DNA from: UBA1100 sp964533265 | GTDB taxonomy: Bacteria > Verrucomicrobiota > Verrucomicrobiia > Limisphaerales > UBA1100 | Length of the DNA stretch: 64,000 nt | Direction of reading: 5' to 3' | NCBI GenBank assembly: GCA_964533265.1 | Contig: CAZHJW010000001.1 | Coordinates: 62,001-126,000, forward strand | Shown here: positions 18,672 to 26,611 of the stretch, piece by piece | How the letters are laid out: each line of letters begins with the position of its first letter | Numbering within the stretch: the stretch's first letter is position 1 | The notes under the pieces: generated by a model | Seen by the model: only the letters and a program-made list of their open reading frames with translations | Databases searched by the model: none | What the model was told of the DNA's origin: nothing | Program-made: the position numbers and the translations under genes

Positions 18672-19897
18672 TCCAGGATTTTATTGATGAGGAAAAATCT
18701 TTGTCCTGCGTTCACTGCGGGCTTTGCCTCTCCTCCTGTCCGACATATCTGGAGACAGGTAATGAAAATGATTCGCCTAGGGGACGCATTTATCTGATGA
18801 GAGCTATTCAGTCGGAGCGTCTGGCTCTCGATAACGCAACGGTGCGGCACATCGACCTATGCCTGGGCTGCCGCGCCTGTGAGAATGCTTGCCCCAGTGG
18901 TGTAGAATACGGTCACCTCCTGGAGCACACACGTAATTTTATTGAAAGCACATACCGCAGGAGTTTCATTCAGACTCTTCTAAGAAGAATAGTTATAGAG
19001 AAGGTATTCCCGTTTCCTTGGCGACTAAAGTTAGTTCTGTTTTTTGGCAGGGCAGCCAGATCGCGGGCGATCCGATGGATCTTGCCGTCTTTCGCTAAAG
19101 AGAGCCTCTCGCTATTACCTAACAAATCGACAAGCAGAAAACCTCAAAGACATTCACCGGCAAAAGGGGAAAAGAAAGGAAACGTTGGCTTTATAGATGG
19201 GTGCGTCATGCAGGTAATGTTTGGGGACGCTAATGAAAATTCCATAAAATTATTAAACCATGCGGGTTGGGCGGTGTCATCGCCTAAAGAGCAAAATTGT
19301 TGCGGTGCACTCTACGCTCACAGCGGTCAACTGGAAAAAGCAAAAGAGTGCGCACGTAAGAATATCGCCGCTTTTGAGGAGCATCAGCTTAATGCGATTA
19401 TTATTAATGCTGCTGGTTGCGGTTCCACGCTCAAGGAATACGGGGAACTGCTTAAGGAAGATCCCAAATGGAGCAAAAGAGCAGAGGAATTCAGTTCCAA
19501 GGTCAAAGACCTAAGCGAGTGGGTTAAGCCTGAAGACTTCAAATCCTCGAATAACGACATAAGAGTAACTTACCATGACGCCTGCCACCTGGCTCATCCT
19601 CAAGGAATCACGACAGAGCCAAGAGATTTAGTGAAAGCTGTGGCAGGGGCGAATTTTGTGGAACTGGCAGAGGCAGATGTATGTTGCGGAAGTGCGGGTA
19701 GTTATAATTTAACAGAACCGAAGATGGCTGAACGATTGCAGAAACGAAAAGTGGATAATCTAATCGCAACAGGGGCGAAAATCGTTGTCACATCAAACCC
19801 TGGTTGCCTCCTTCAGATTCAATCAGGGATCAAAAAGGAAGGGTCTGAAATTAAAATCATGCATATTGCCGATTACCTCATTGAGTACGGCGAATAA
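18668..19897 (+). CDS. glcF: Glycolate oxidase iron-sulfur subunit
   Basis: Electron-transfer subunit carrying two [4Fe-4S] clusters, 409 aa. The first motif is C14xxC17xxC20xxxC24 with Pro after it, the second C65xxC68xxC71xxxC75-Pro. Two CCG-type cysteine domains follow (NCCGALYAHSG and VCCGSAGSYNLTEP). Electrons probably go to the quinone pool. The gene ends in a 20-base tail-to-tail overlap with the D-aminoacylase-like gene on the other strand. Confidence 0.95.
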   Translation: MIQDFIDEEKSLSCVHCGLCLSSCPTYLETGNENDSPRGRIYLMRAIQSERLALDNATVRHIDLCLGCRACENACPSGVEYGHLLEHTRNFIESTYRRSFIQTLLRRIVIEKVFPFPWRLKLVLFFGRAARSRAIRWILPSFAKESLSLLPNKSTSRKPQRHSPAKGEKKGNVGFIDGCVMQVMFGDANENSIKLLNHAGWAVSSPKEQNCCGALYAHSGQLEKAKECARKNIAAFEEHQLNAIIINAAGCGSTLKEYGELLKEDPKWSKRAEEFSSKVKDLSEWVKPEDFKSSNNDIRVTYHDACHLAHPQGITTEPRDLVKAVAGANFVELAEADVCCGSAGSYNLTEPKMAERLQKRKVDNLIATGAKIVVTSNPGCLLQIQSGIKKEGSEIKIMHIADYLIEYGE

Positions 19898-21437
19898 TCT
19901 GGCCTGGCCCGGCACCGTTGTGTCGGTCGTTTTCGACAACAATCTGGCCATTAACAATAACGTGCTTAAAGCCCGTAGAATATGCATGGGGGAGCTTGAA
20001 AGTAGCGTTATCACGGATTTTTTTGGGGTCAAAAACAACCACATCAGCTGCGTATCCAACCTTTAGCATTCCCCTGCTCTTGAGCTGAAATGTGCGTGCC
20101 GGTAAAGAGGTCATTTTTCTAATAGCTTCCTCAAGTTTTAGTTGCTTTTGATCTCGAGCATAATGCCCTAAAAATCTTGCCGCGTTGCCGTATCCTCGTG
20201 GGTGAGGCACACCTTTATTAAAAGCCCGAACACTGCTGTCACTGGCAAACATGGTGTAAGGATCAGCTAAAAAAGCTCGTGCATCAGCCTCGCTCATTCC
20301 ATGAAAGACAGCACTCGCCCCACCGTTAATTTCAATTTCAAAGATCAATGATATTTGGTGGTTTAATGTATTTTGTCCGTATCTAAGGCGTGCTGCTTCA
20401 ACTACGCTCAGGCCGTTGTATCGAGTGTCTTTCTTGTGGTAGGCGATAACCGCATAGGAATAGTCATTACGTTTACGAGCGAAGAGACGGCTTTTCATCC
20501 AGTTTAAGGTTTCATTTCGTTGTGTTTTATCACTTATGCGTCGAGCGAAGGCAGCTGCACCGCCAGCCACCATGTCGTCAGGGAGCAGCTGGCGTAAACT
20601 CGTGCTGGAGGCCGTGTATGCATACTGGTCATGAGTCAGCTTCAGGCCCTTTTTACGCGCCGCATTCAGGAAGCTCAGGAGCTGCGGGTGCTTGCCCCAC
20701 ATTGGCTTTCCTGCGAGCTTAAGATGGGAAATATGAACAGGAAGCTTGGCTTGCGCCCCGATTAGGCACGCTTCATCGACCGCCTTAAAGATATTGGTTC
20801 CCTCGCTTCTCATATGGCTGACATATATCCCCTTGTGAGCCGCAACGGTTTTAGATAGTTCCACAATTTCCTCGGTCTTCGCGAAAGTTCCGGGCAGATA
20901 AATGAGTCCGGTTGACATGCCTAAAGCACCGTCAACCATCCCTTTTTCAATGTATTGTTTCATTTGGGCTAACTCACGGGCGTCTGGGGGACGGCGGATC
21001 GATCCACCCATCACCTGCTTCCTGACAGTGCCATGCCCAATAAGACTGGCGATATTTGGCGAGAAACCCTTTTCCGAAAGATTTATAAAGAAATCGGCTA
21101 GATTCAGCTTCGAGGAGCCGCAATTGCCGAGAATCAAAGTGGTGACGCCCATGCGGAGAAAGTTTTCCGCCTTCGGTAGGTATAAAATATTTTCTGCATG
21201 CGTATGTACATCAATGAAACCTGGAGCTACAACCATTCCTCTCGCATCAATCGTTGATATCCCCTTTCGAGCTTCGACTCCGACCGAAATGATTCTCCCT
21301 CCCTCGATGCTTATGTCGGTAATTTCGGGCAGGTTCCCGGAGCCGTCATATACTAGACCATTACGGATCACTAAATCCACTGCGCTAAAGCTAGGGATTA
21401 ATGAAATGCTATAACAAAAGATAACAAGAAGCCGCAT
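19878..21437 (-). CDS. Exported N-acyl-D-amino-acid deacylase-like amidohydrolase
   Basis: Amidohydrolase of the D-aminoacylase family, 519 aa, with an N-terminal signal peptide (about 1-18, ending FSAV). Motifs are FIDVHTHAE (HxH metal ligands), LGNCGSS, the His-containing YVSHMRSEG and VHISHLKLAG, and the late Asp in MFASDSSVRAFN. In the family these enzymes release D-amino acids from acylated forms; export suggests scavenging from peptidoglycan or dissolved organic matter. It is the last gene of the gcvT-gcvH operon (junction TAATG). Exact substrate is inference. Confidence 0.87.
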   Translation of the reverse strand: MRLLVIFCYSISLIPSFSAVDLVIRNGLVYDGSGNLPEITDISIEGGRIISVGVEARKGISTIDARGMVVAPGFIDVHTHAENILYLPKAENFLRMGVTTLILGNCGSSKLNLADFFINLSEKGFSPNIASLIGHGTVRKQVMGGSIRRPPDARELAQMKQYIEKGMVDGALGMSTGLIYLPGTFAKTEEIVELSKTVAAHKGIYVSHMRSEGTNIFKAVDEACLIGAQAKLPVHISHLKLAGKPMWGKHPQLLSFLNAARKKGLKLTHDQYAYTASSTSLRQLLPDDMVAGGAAAFARRISDKTQRNETLNWMKSRLFARKRNDYSYAVIAYHKKDTRYNGLSVVEAARLRYGQNTLNHQISLIFEIEINGGASAVFHGMSEADARAFLADPYTMFASDSSVRAFNKGVPHPRGYGNAARFLGHYARDQKQLKLEEAIRKMTSLPARTFQLKSRGMLKVGYAADVVVFDPKKIRDNATFKLPHAYSTGFKHVIVNGQIVVENDRHNGAGPGQIIRRTQ

Positions 21438-21823
21438 TAGTCCTCGCCGATTTCAGCCGCATAAGTAGGGGCGTCAATTAAAGCGGATAGATCCGGTTCT
21501 CCTATAAGTTTAACCTTAAAGAACCAACCTTCTTTGTATGCACTGTCATTAACTAACTCAGGAGCGCCTTCAAGGGCTCTATTAACCTCGATAACTTCAC
21601 CTGTTACCGGAGAATATATATCGCTGGCAGTTTTTACTGATTCGACAACTGCGCAATTCTGGCCCGCAGTCAAAGACCTGCCCAATTCAGGCAGTTCCAC
21701 ATAAACAATATCAGTTAATTCTGACTGGGCGTGGTCTGTAATGCCAACAGTGGCGTATTCAGATTCCAAACAGACCCATTCATGGGTTTTGGTGTATTTA
21801 AGGTTTTCCGGAATTGTGCTCAT
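21437..21823 (-). CDS. gcvH: Glycine cleavage system H protein
   Basis: Lipoyl carrier that shuttles the aminomethyl group between the P, T and L proteins; 128 aa, normal length. The lipoylation lysine is K64 in ESVKTASDIYSPV. The family motif HEWVCLE and VGITDHAQ are intact. The start overlaps gcvT (ATGA) and the stop shares a base with the next gene. No gcvP is in the window, so the decarboxylase must be encoded elsewhere. Confidence 0.97.
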   Translation of the reverse strand: MSTIPENLKYTKTHEWVCLESEYATVGITDHAQSELTDIVYVELPELGRSLTAGQNCAVVESVKTASDIYSPVTGEVIEVNRALEGAPELVNDSAYKEGWFFKVKLIGEPDLSALIDAPTYAAEIGED

Positions 21824-22947
21824 GTTTTTACGTAAAGAGGCTTTCCTTTGATCATCGCTGGAAACAGCTGGCCTCTAATTTCAATTTCAATGCTGTTCCC
21901 GATTTTGTCATGCGGTTCATGGATTAAGGCCATCCCAATACCGGCGTTTAATGACGGGCTTTGAGTGCCGCTGGTGACTGAACCTATTGTCGTTCCATCC
22001 GCTGAAACCGGATACCCCTGCCTTGGTGGTGGCGATTTCGTGGACATCTGGAAGGCAAGATTTCGTCTGCTAAGACCGTTTGTATTTTGCTCGGAAAGCC
22101 TATCTCTCCCGCGAAACGGCTTGTTCAGATCAACAAAATAACCCAAACCCGCTTCGATTGGCGTTACTGACTCATCTAGCTCATTCCCGTATAATGGATA
22201 TCCCATCTCCATTCGCAACGTGTTGCGAGCACCCAAACCTGCTGGCTTCAAGCCATGCGGATGCCCTAATTCCATTACACGAAACCACAGTTCAGTAATT
22301 GTTTCATTCGGTCCCACAATTTCAAACCCGCTTTCACCCGTGTAACCGGTGTTGGCCACGTAGACATCATTTTCTTCAAAAGTGAATACGTCGATTTGAT
22401 TTTTTTTAAGATCACTAGGTTTATTAACCCGAATCAAGCCCTCCATGCTGAAGAGCTCATCAATGAACAACCTTACATTGGGCCCCTGCACAGCAACTGC
22501 AGAGAGTTGATTTGATTCATTAACAACATTCACAGTGCGATCTTTGCCGTATTCCTCTACAAGGTTTTGCAGTTGGGAAAAATCTTCCTCAATTCGGGAA
22601 GCGTTTACAATAAGCAGGAAGACTTCTTTGGCGATACGATATACATACAGATCATCAATCACTCCGCCATGTGTGTTGCACATTAGTGAGTACTGGGCAC
22701 CGCCAACAGCTAAAGAGGAAGCTTGATTGGTTAGTGAGCTATCAAGAAAACACGCAGATTGTGCACCCCCCACCATAATTTCACCCATGTGCGAGATATC
22801 AAAGATGCCCGCTGTATTGCGAACCGCTTGATGCTCGGCAACAATGCTCTTATACTGCACTGGCATTTCCCAGCCCCCAAAATCCACGCATCTGGCTCCT
22901 AGTGACTGATGGGCATCAAATAGAGGTGTTCGCTTTAAGTTCAGCAC
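21820..22947 (-). CDS. gcvT: Glycine cleavage system T protein (aminomethyltransferase)
   Basis: Transfers the methylene group from the H-protein-bound intermediate to tetrahydrofolate and releases ammonia; 375 aa. Visible are FGGWEMPVQY, GIFDISHMGEI, NTGYTGESGFEI (folate-binding region) and LGARNTLRMEMGYPLYG. It starts six bases after the flavin reductase stop and overlaps gcvH by ATGA. With the glyoxylate transaminase 5 kb away it would feed glycine made from glycolate into one-carbon metabolism. Confidence 0.97.
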   Translation of the reverse strand: MLNLKRTPLFDAHQSLGARCVDFGGWEMPVQYKSIVAEHQAVRNTAGIFDISHMGEIMVGGAQSACFLDSSLTNQASSLAVGGAQYSLMCNTHGGVIDDLYVYRIAKEVFLLIVNASRIEEDFSQLQNLVEEYGKDRTVNVVNESNQLSAVAVQGPNVRLFIDELFSMEGLIRVNKPSDLKKNQIDVFTFEENDVYVANTGYTGESGFEIVGPNETITELWFRVMELGHPHGLKPAGLGARNTLRMEMGYPLYGNELDESVTPIEAGLGYFVDLNKPFRGRDRLSEQNTNGLSRRNLAFQMSTKSPPPRQGYPVSADGTTIGSVTSGTQSPSLNAGIGMALIHEPHDKIGNSIEIEIRGQLFPAMIKGKPLYVKT

Positions 22948-22953
22948 CCGATG

Positions 22954-23673
22954 TTACCCCCACTTCTCAAGTATCACCTGTTCCTTTGATGCCCCCAACT
23001 CATCCTTTGCGAGCGACTCAGCCATTTCGACCAAGCCGTTAGGGCCACATGCATAAAATATAGTGTTTCCCATGTCGGCTATAATTTCTTTGATCCAATT
23101 CGCATCAATCCTACCGCGTCGGCCTGTCCATGGGTCATCTTTTTCTAAACGTGTACAGGTTGTCAGAAATTCGAAATTCGGATTTTCTTTTGTCGTCTCA
23201 AGAAACTCATTGTTGAAGATGATGTCTTTTGTCGTGCGAACCGTATAGAGAACTGTAATGCGTGTGTTCAATTTGCGGCGTGTTGCTTCACGCACAAAAC
23301 CTCTGAAAGGAGTTACCCCAGATCCCCCGGCGATGCAGATTAAATGTTTTCCAGGAGGATCGAAAACAGGCAGGAATTTTCCCGCTGGCTCAATAACGCC
23401 CATAACGTCACCTTCTTCCGCCCAGTCCACAATGCTGGTCCCCATCTTGCCCTCTCGTTTGACAGTAACCTCAAAACCCCCGCGATCCAACGCACAGGAA
23501 CTCAAAGAATAAGCGCGTTTGTATTTTGGGTGGTGTGGCCACCATACGGTAATGAATTGTCCGGTTTTGAAATCAACATCATATCCTTCCGGCCATTTAA
23601 ACTGGAGAGTCTTTGTGTCAGGCAACTCCATTGTCACCTTCTCAATTTTCATTTCCACCCGAAGCTTAGCCAT
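22954..23673 (-). CDS. FNR-type flavin oxidoreductase
   Basis: Ferredoxin-reductase-fold protein of 239 aa without a [2Fe-2S] domain. The FAD motif RAYSLSS, the nucleotide motif IAGGSGVTPFRGF and the C-terminal CGPNGLVE are all present. It moves electrons between NAD(P)H and an unknown partner. It is the first gene of the gcvT-gcvH operon, an unusual place for this family, where lpd would be expected. ATG 23673 has no clear ribosome site; ATG 23652 (codon 8) is preceded by GGGTGG and may be the true start. Confidence 0.85.
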   Translation of the reverse strand: MAKLRVEMKIEKVTMELPDTKTLQFKWPEGYDVDFKTGQFITVWWPHHPKYKRAYSLSSCALDRGGFEVTVKREGKMGTSIVDWAEEGDVMGVIEPAGKFLPVFDPPGKHLICIAGGSGVTPFRGFVREATRRKLNTRITVLYTVRTTKDIIFNNEFLETTKENPNFEFLTTCTRLEKDDPWTGRRGRIDANWIKEIIADMGNTIFYACGPNGLVEMAESLAKDELGASKEQVILEKWG

Positions 23674-23697
23674 ATTTTATATCGTGTAAGTGCTTAA

Positions 23698-23826
23698 TTA
23701 ACCATTTAATGGAGGAGTTTTCCGTGATGGTCTCACCCTAAGGCTCCCCGCCCAGATATTGCGGCCAGTCGGCAGCGTTCGAAAAAAAGAAATTAAAGCT
23801 AGCTGCAGAAATGAAACAATATTCAT
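23698..23826 (-). CDS. Possible 42-residue small protein
   Basis: Small open frame in the 200-base gap between parA and the flavin reductase. It begins with a short hydrophobic stretch (NIVSFLQLALISFF) followed by a basic, Pro/Gly-rich tail ending PPLNG. Upstream TTG or ATG extensions reach 23922 inside parA. The gap may equally hold only a leader: the minus-strand RNA can form GTGA/TCAC and CTCGG/CTGAG hairpins, but I recognise no known RNA family. Low confidence. Confidence 0.2.
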   Translation of the reverse strand: MNIVSFLQLALISFFRTLPTGRNIWAGSLRVRPSRKTPPLNG

Positions 23827-23875
23827 CGGTTGGCAGATGTTAAAAGGTTGAGTCTCAGCAAAGTCCGAGGGAGCT

Positions 23876-24724
23876 TCAAGCCTGATTTTGCACAGGCACG
23901 TGATTTTGCAGAGATACTGCATCTACAACGTTATCAGGGGCCATCTCTTCCACGTTCAATCGCTGTAGCAATTCGGCGGCTAGAACGTCATAAGCTGCGG
24001 TGGCCAATCCGTCAGGATCGTAAACCAAAGCAGGTTGTCCATGGCTGGGCGCTTCTGCAAGGCGTGTCGCTCTAGGAATCGTTGTTTCAAAAATGACATC
24101 CGAAAAGTGATTTCGCACCTCATCAAGCACTTGTTGCGAGAGCCGTGTGCGCCCATCATACATAGTCATAACAATCCCGATAATATTCAGCCCTGGGTTG
24201 TCACCGGATTCGCGGACCTGATTGATAAGTCGCTGAACCATCGAAATCCCTTCCAACGCATAGTATTCACACTGAATCGGTACTAACAGCGAGTCAGCGG
24301 CCACAAATGCATTTAGCGTAAGGGAGCCAAGTGAAGGAGGGCAGTCAATTAAAACGACGTCATACACATTGGCCATTTTAACAGAATGCAACGCCCTTTG
24401 CAGGCGATGGAGGCAATCCTCCATCCGGGGTAATTCAATTTCAGCACCGCACAGATTTACTTCTCCTGGGATCACCCAAAGATTTTCGCAGGAGGAACAT
24501 ATGATTTGATCAGTCAAAAGGCCATCGCCTACTAGTGACTCATAAACGCTTCCTCCTTCGCGTTTCTCGACACCTATACCACTGGTGGCATTAGCTTGCG
24601 GATCCAAGTCCACCATCAGAACCCTTTGCCCCTGATGTGCTAAACTTGCCGCTATATTAATGGTGGTTGTGGTTTTCCCCACCCCGCCTTTTTGATTGGC
24701 CACGGCAATGACGTGCGTACCCAT
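23876..24724 (-). CDS. parA: ParA-family ATPase without adjacent ParB
   Basis: P-loop ATPase of the ParA/Soj family, 282 aa from ATG 24724. The frame continues to 24862, but the domain begins right at this ATG (THVIAVANQKGG). Deviant Walker A KGGVGKTT is at residues 12-19, Walker A' DLDPQANAT and Walker B VLIDCPPSL follow. It would normally position the chromosome or cargo together with ParB and parS. No parB and no recognisable parS lie nearby, so it is either a separated chromosomal ParA or a cargo-specific paralogue. Confidence 0.9.
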   Translation of the reverse strand: MGTHVIAVANQKGGVGKTTTTINIAASLAHQGQRVLMVDLDPQANATSGIGVEKREGGSVYESLVGDGLLTDQIICSSCENLWVIPGEVNLCGAEIELPRMEDCLHRLQRALHSVKMANVYDVVLIDCPPSLGSLTLNAFVAADSLLVPIQCEYYALEGISMVQRLINQVRESGDNPGLNIIGIVMTMYDGRTRLSQQVLDEVRNHFSDVIFETTIPRATRLAEAPSHGQPALVYDPDGLATAAYDVLAAELLQRLNVEEMAPDNVVDAVSLQNHVPVQNQA

Positions 24725-24788
24725 ATGAGTAAGGCTAAAAGGGCTTAGGCGCGGCTCGGAGTAAAACTTATGCCCACATTTTTCGTTC

Positions 24789-25001
24789 TTGGCATTATAT
24801 ATGCGTGACATTGTCACTGTGAGAATTGATGTGCAATTTTCAAGGGAAAACAGTAGGTCCAAACATAGAATGCGTGGTTTTCACGCTGAATGCGGAGATT
24901 TTGAGCCGAAGAGAGGGCATGCTCTGGAGGCGGTGATGTCAATTGGAGCCACCGTTGTAATGATTGCCTTCATAGGCCTACTGCTAAAAGCCTTGGGTTG
25001 A
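24789..25001 (+). CDS. Possible small single-pass membrane protein
   Basis: Only open frame of note in the 339-base gap between parA and thiH. It encodes up to 70 aa; ATGs at 24801 and 24870 are alternatives, the last giving 43 aa. A C-terminal stretch (AVMSIGATVVMIAFIGLLL) is a plausible transmembrane helix ending just before the stop. No ribosome site is obvious and the 5' part overlaps the candidate parA promoter, so the 43-residue version is the more believable. No family recognised. Confidence 0.27.
   Translation: MALYMRDIVTVRIDVQFSRENSRSKHRMRGFHAECGDFEPKRGHALEAVMSIGATVVMIAFIGLLLKALG
24794..24817 (-). promoter_or_regulatory. Candidate parA promoter with palindromic operator
   Basis: On the minus strand a perfect TATAAT (24799-24794) lies about 70 bases before the parA ATG. 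Immediately upstream, in the -10/-35 spacer, is the perfect inverted repeat GTGACA-T-TGTCAC on the plus strand (24805-24817). No good -35 box is seen, which would fit a regulated promoter. Binding factor unknown. Confidence 0.35.
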
Positions 25002-25063
25002 GAGAGGCACTGTTCATATTAGGTGACTCGACTTCGCTTTGATTTGGCGTCATTTTAGGTGCC

Positions 25064-26251
25064 GTGTCCTTTGTTAATTACTTCGCTAAACTCCCGCTTT
25101 CTGGACTACGCGCCAACTCTCTAGCTGCTGACCCGCGTACCGCTCAACAGGCTATCACCTCTAAAGAGCCTTCGCTAAGGGATTTTGCGCACATGATTTC
25201 CCCGACAGCATCTAAGCATCTAGAAGCATTAGCATTAAAATCAGGGGCTCTCACAAGGCAACGGTTCGGGAAAACTATTCGCTTATTTGCCCCACTTTAC
25301 CTATCGAATGAGTGCATTAATATATGCAGTTACTGTGGTTTTTCGCGAGATAATCAGATTCTTAGAACTACGCTTACAACTGAGGAGGTGATGTCAGAAG
25401 CCGAAGAGCTTAAGCTGCAAGGCCTCCGGAGCATTCTGTTGGTCGCAGGAGAACATCCTAAGTTTATTTCAAATGGGTACGTAATGGAATGCATTCAAGC
25501 ACTCCATCAATTCATTCCTAGCATCTCTGTTGAGCTGGGTCCGCTCGATGTTTTTGAATACCAATCGTTAGTCAAAAGCGGGGCCGAAGGGCTGGTTGTA
25601 TATCAAGAGACCTATGATCGCAATGCATACGCCAATTACCATACCGCTGGCCCTAAAAAAAAGTTTGATTGGAGGCTAGAGACACCCGAACGAGCTTATG
25701 CTGCAGGCTTTAAACGACTTGGGATTGGTGCTCTGCTAGGGCTAAGTGACTGGCGCACTGAAGCTATTGCTATGGCTGCCCATGCGCAATGGCTCCTAAA
25801 GCATTGCTGGAAAGCTCAAATCACTGTGTCACTACCGCGAATTAGACCTTGTGCGGGGAATTTTGAGCCAGTCGACCTTATCTCTGACCGCGATCTCACA
25901 CAATTAATCTGCGCCCTTAGATTGTTCCTGCCTGACGTAGGCATTGTTCTCTCCACGCGTGAGTCGGCCGTTATCAGGAATGGGTTAATCCCGCTAGGAA
26001 TCACTCACATGAGTGCTGGTAGTCATACCAGCCCCGGAGGCTACACCGGGACCGATACTGCCTTCACGAGAAGGAGTCGGGAAGAAAACGAGGGGGCAGC
26101 CCGCATTAAAGGTAAAGCCGAAAAACCCGAGCAAGCCACGCGTCAATTCGATACTGCTGATGGGCGTACTCCTGTCGAGGTTGCTGGGTGCATAAGTCGC
26201 CTTGGGTACGAGCCTGTATGGAAAGATTGGGATAAGGCTCTGATGCCTTAG
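25064..26251 (+). CDS. thiH: 2-iminoacetate synthase ThiH
   Basis: Radical-SAM enzyme that splits tyrosine to dehydroglycine and p-cresol for thiazole synthesis; 395 aa from a GTG start. The cluster motif C84xxxC88xxC91 is intact. The C-terminal BATS-like part includes MSAGSHTSPGGYTGT and GYEPVWKDWD. An extra segment of about 30 charged residues (about 330-360) separates the GGY motif from the QFDTADGRTP motif, which are closer together in the E. coli protein as I remember it. thiS follows; thiG, thiF and thiE are not in the window. Confidence 0.93.
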   Translation: MSFVNYFAKLPLSGLRANSLAADPRTAQQAITSKEPSLRDFAHMISPTASKHLEALALKSGALTRQRFGKTIRLFAPLYLSNECINICSYCGFSRDNQILRTTLTTEEVMSEAEELKLQGLRSILLVAGEHPKFISNGYVMECIQALHQFIPSISVELGPLDVFEYQSLVKSGAEGLVVYQETYDRNAYANYHTAGPKKKFDWRLETPERAYAAGFKRLGIGALLGLSDWRTEAIAMAAHAQWLLKHCWKAQITVSLPRIRPCAGNFEPVDLISDRDLTQLICALRLFLPDVGIVLSTRESAVIRNGLIPLGITHMSAGSHTSPGGYTGTDTAFTRRSREENEGAARIKGKAEKPEQATRQFDTADGRTPVEVAGCISRLGYEPVWKDWDKALMP

Positions 26252-26329
26252 CTGGGTCCATTTGACACTGTCTGCCACGAAATTTACAGTAAGACACTTT
26301 GAAAAACCAAGGGATTTTCCGATTAGATT

Positions 26330-26536
26330 ATGAATGCATTACTCACTGTGAACGGACGCCAAACAGAAGCCAGCCTTCCTTGCTCACTGGAAGAATTTAT
26401 TAAGAACCGCGGTCTGCACCCGGGTTCGGTAGTTGTCGAACTAAATGGCGCGGCCATTTCCCCTTCGGAATTTAGCTCGAGAGAAATTCAGGATTGCGAC
26501 CGACTTGAGATCGTAAATATTGTCGCTGGGGGTTGA
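26330..26536 (+). CDS. thiS: Sulfur carrier protein ThiS
   Basis: Ubiquitin-like sulfur carrier for thiamine thiazole formation, 68 aa. It ends in the Gly-Gly needed for adenylation and thiocarboxylation (NIVAGG). The core includes VNGRQTEA and the SVVVELNGAAI strand. It lies 78 bases after thiH on the same strand, so co-transcription is likely. The expected partner thiG does not follow; mgtE does. Confidence 0.94.
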   Translation: MNALLTVNGRQTEASLPCSLEEFIKNRGLHPGSVVVELNGAAISPSEFSSREIQDCDRLEIVNIVAGG

Positions 26537-26611
26537 TCTATAATGCAAGTCCTCGCGGCTTGAATTTTTCATCTAAATATATAGAATCAAGAACGTATCG
26601 GAGGCTTGCCT

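Noticed and set aside
23674..23875. Glycine riboswitch before the gcvT-gcvH operon
   Set aside because: The conserved GGAGAG and CCGAAGGGGCAA-like blocks are not present.
24862..25063. TPP riboswitch before thiH
   Set aside because: I looked for the conserved CTGAGA and ACCTGATC blocks and found neither.
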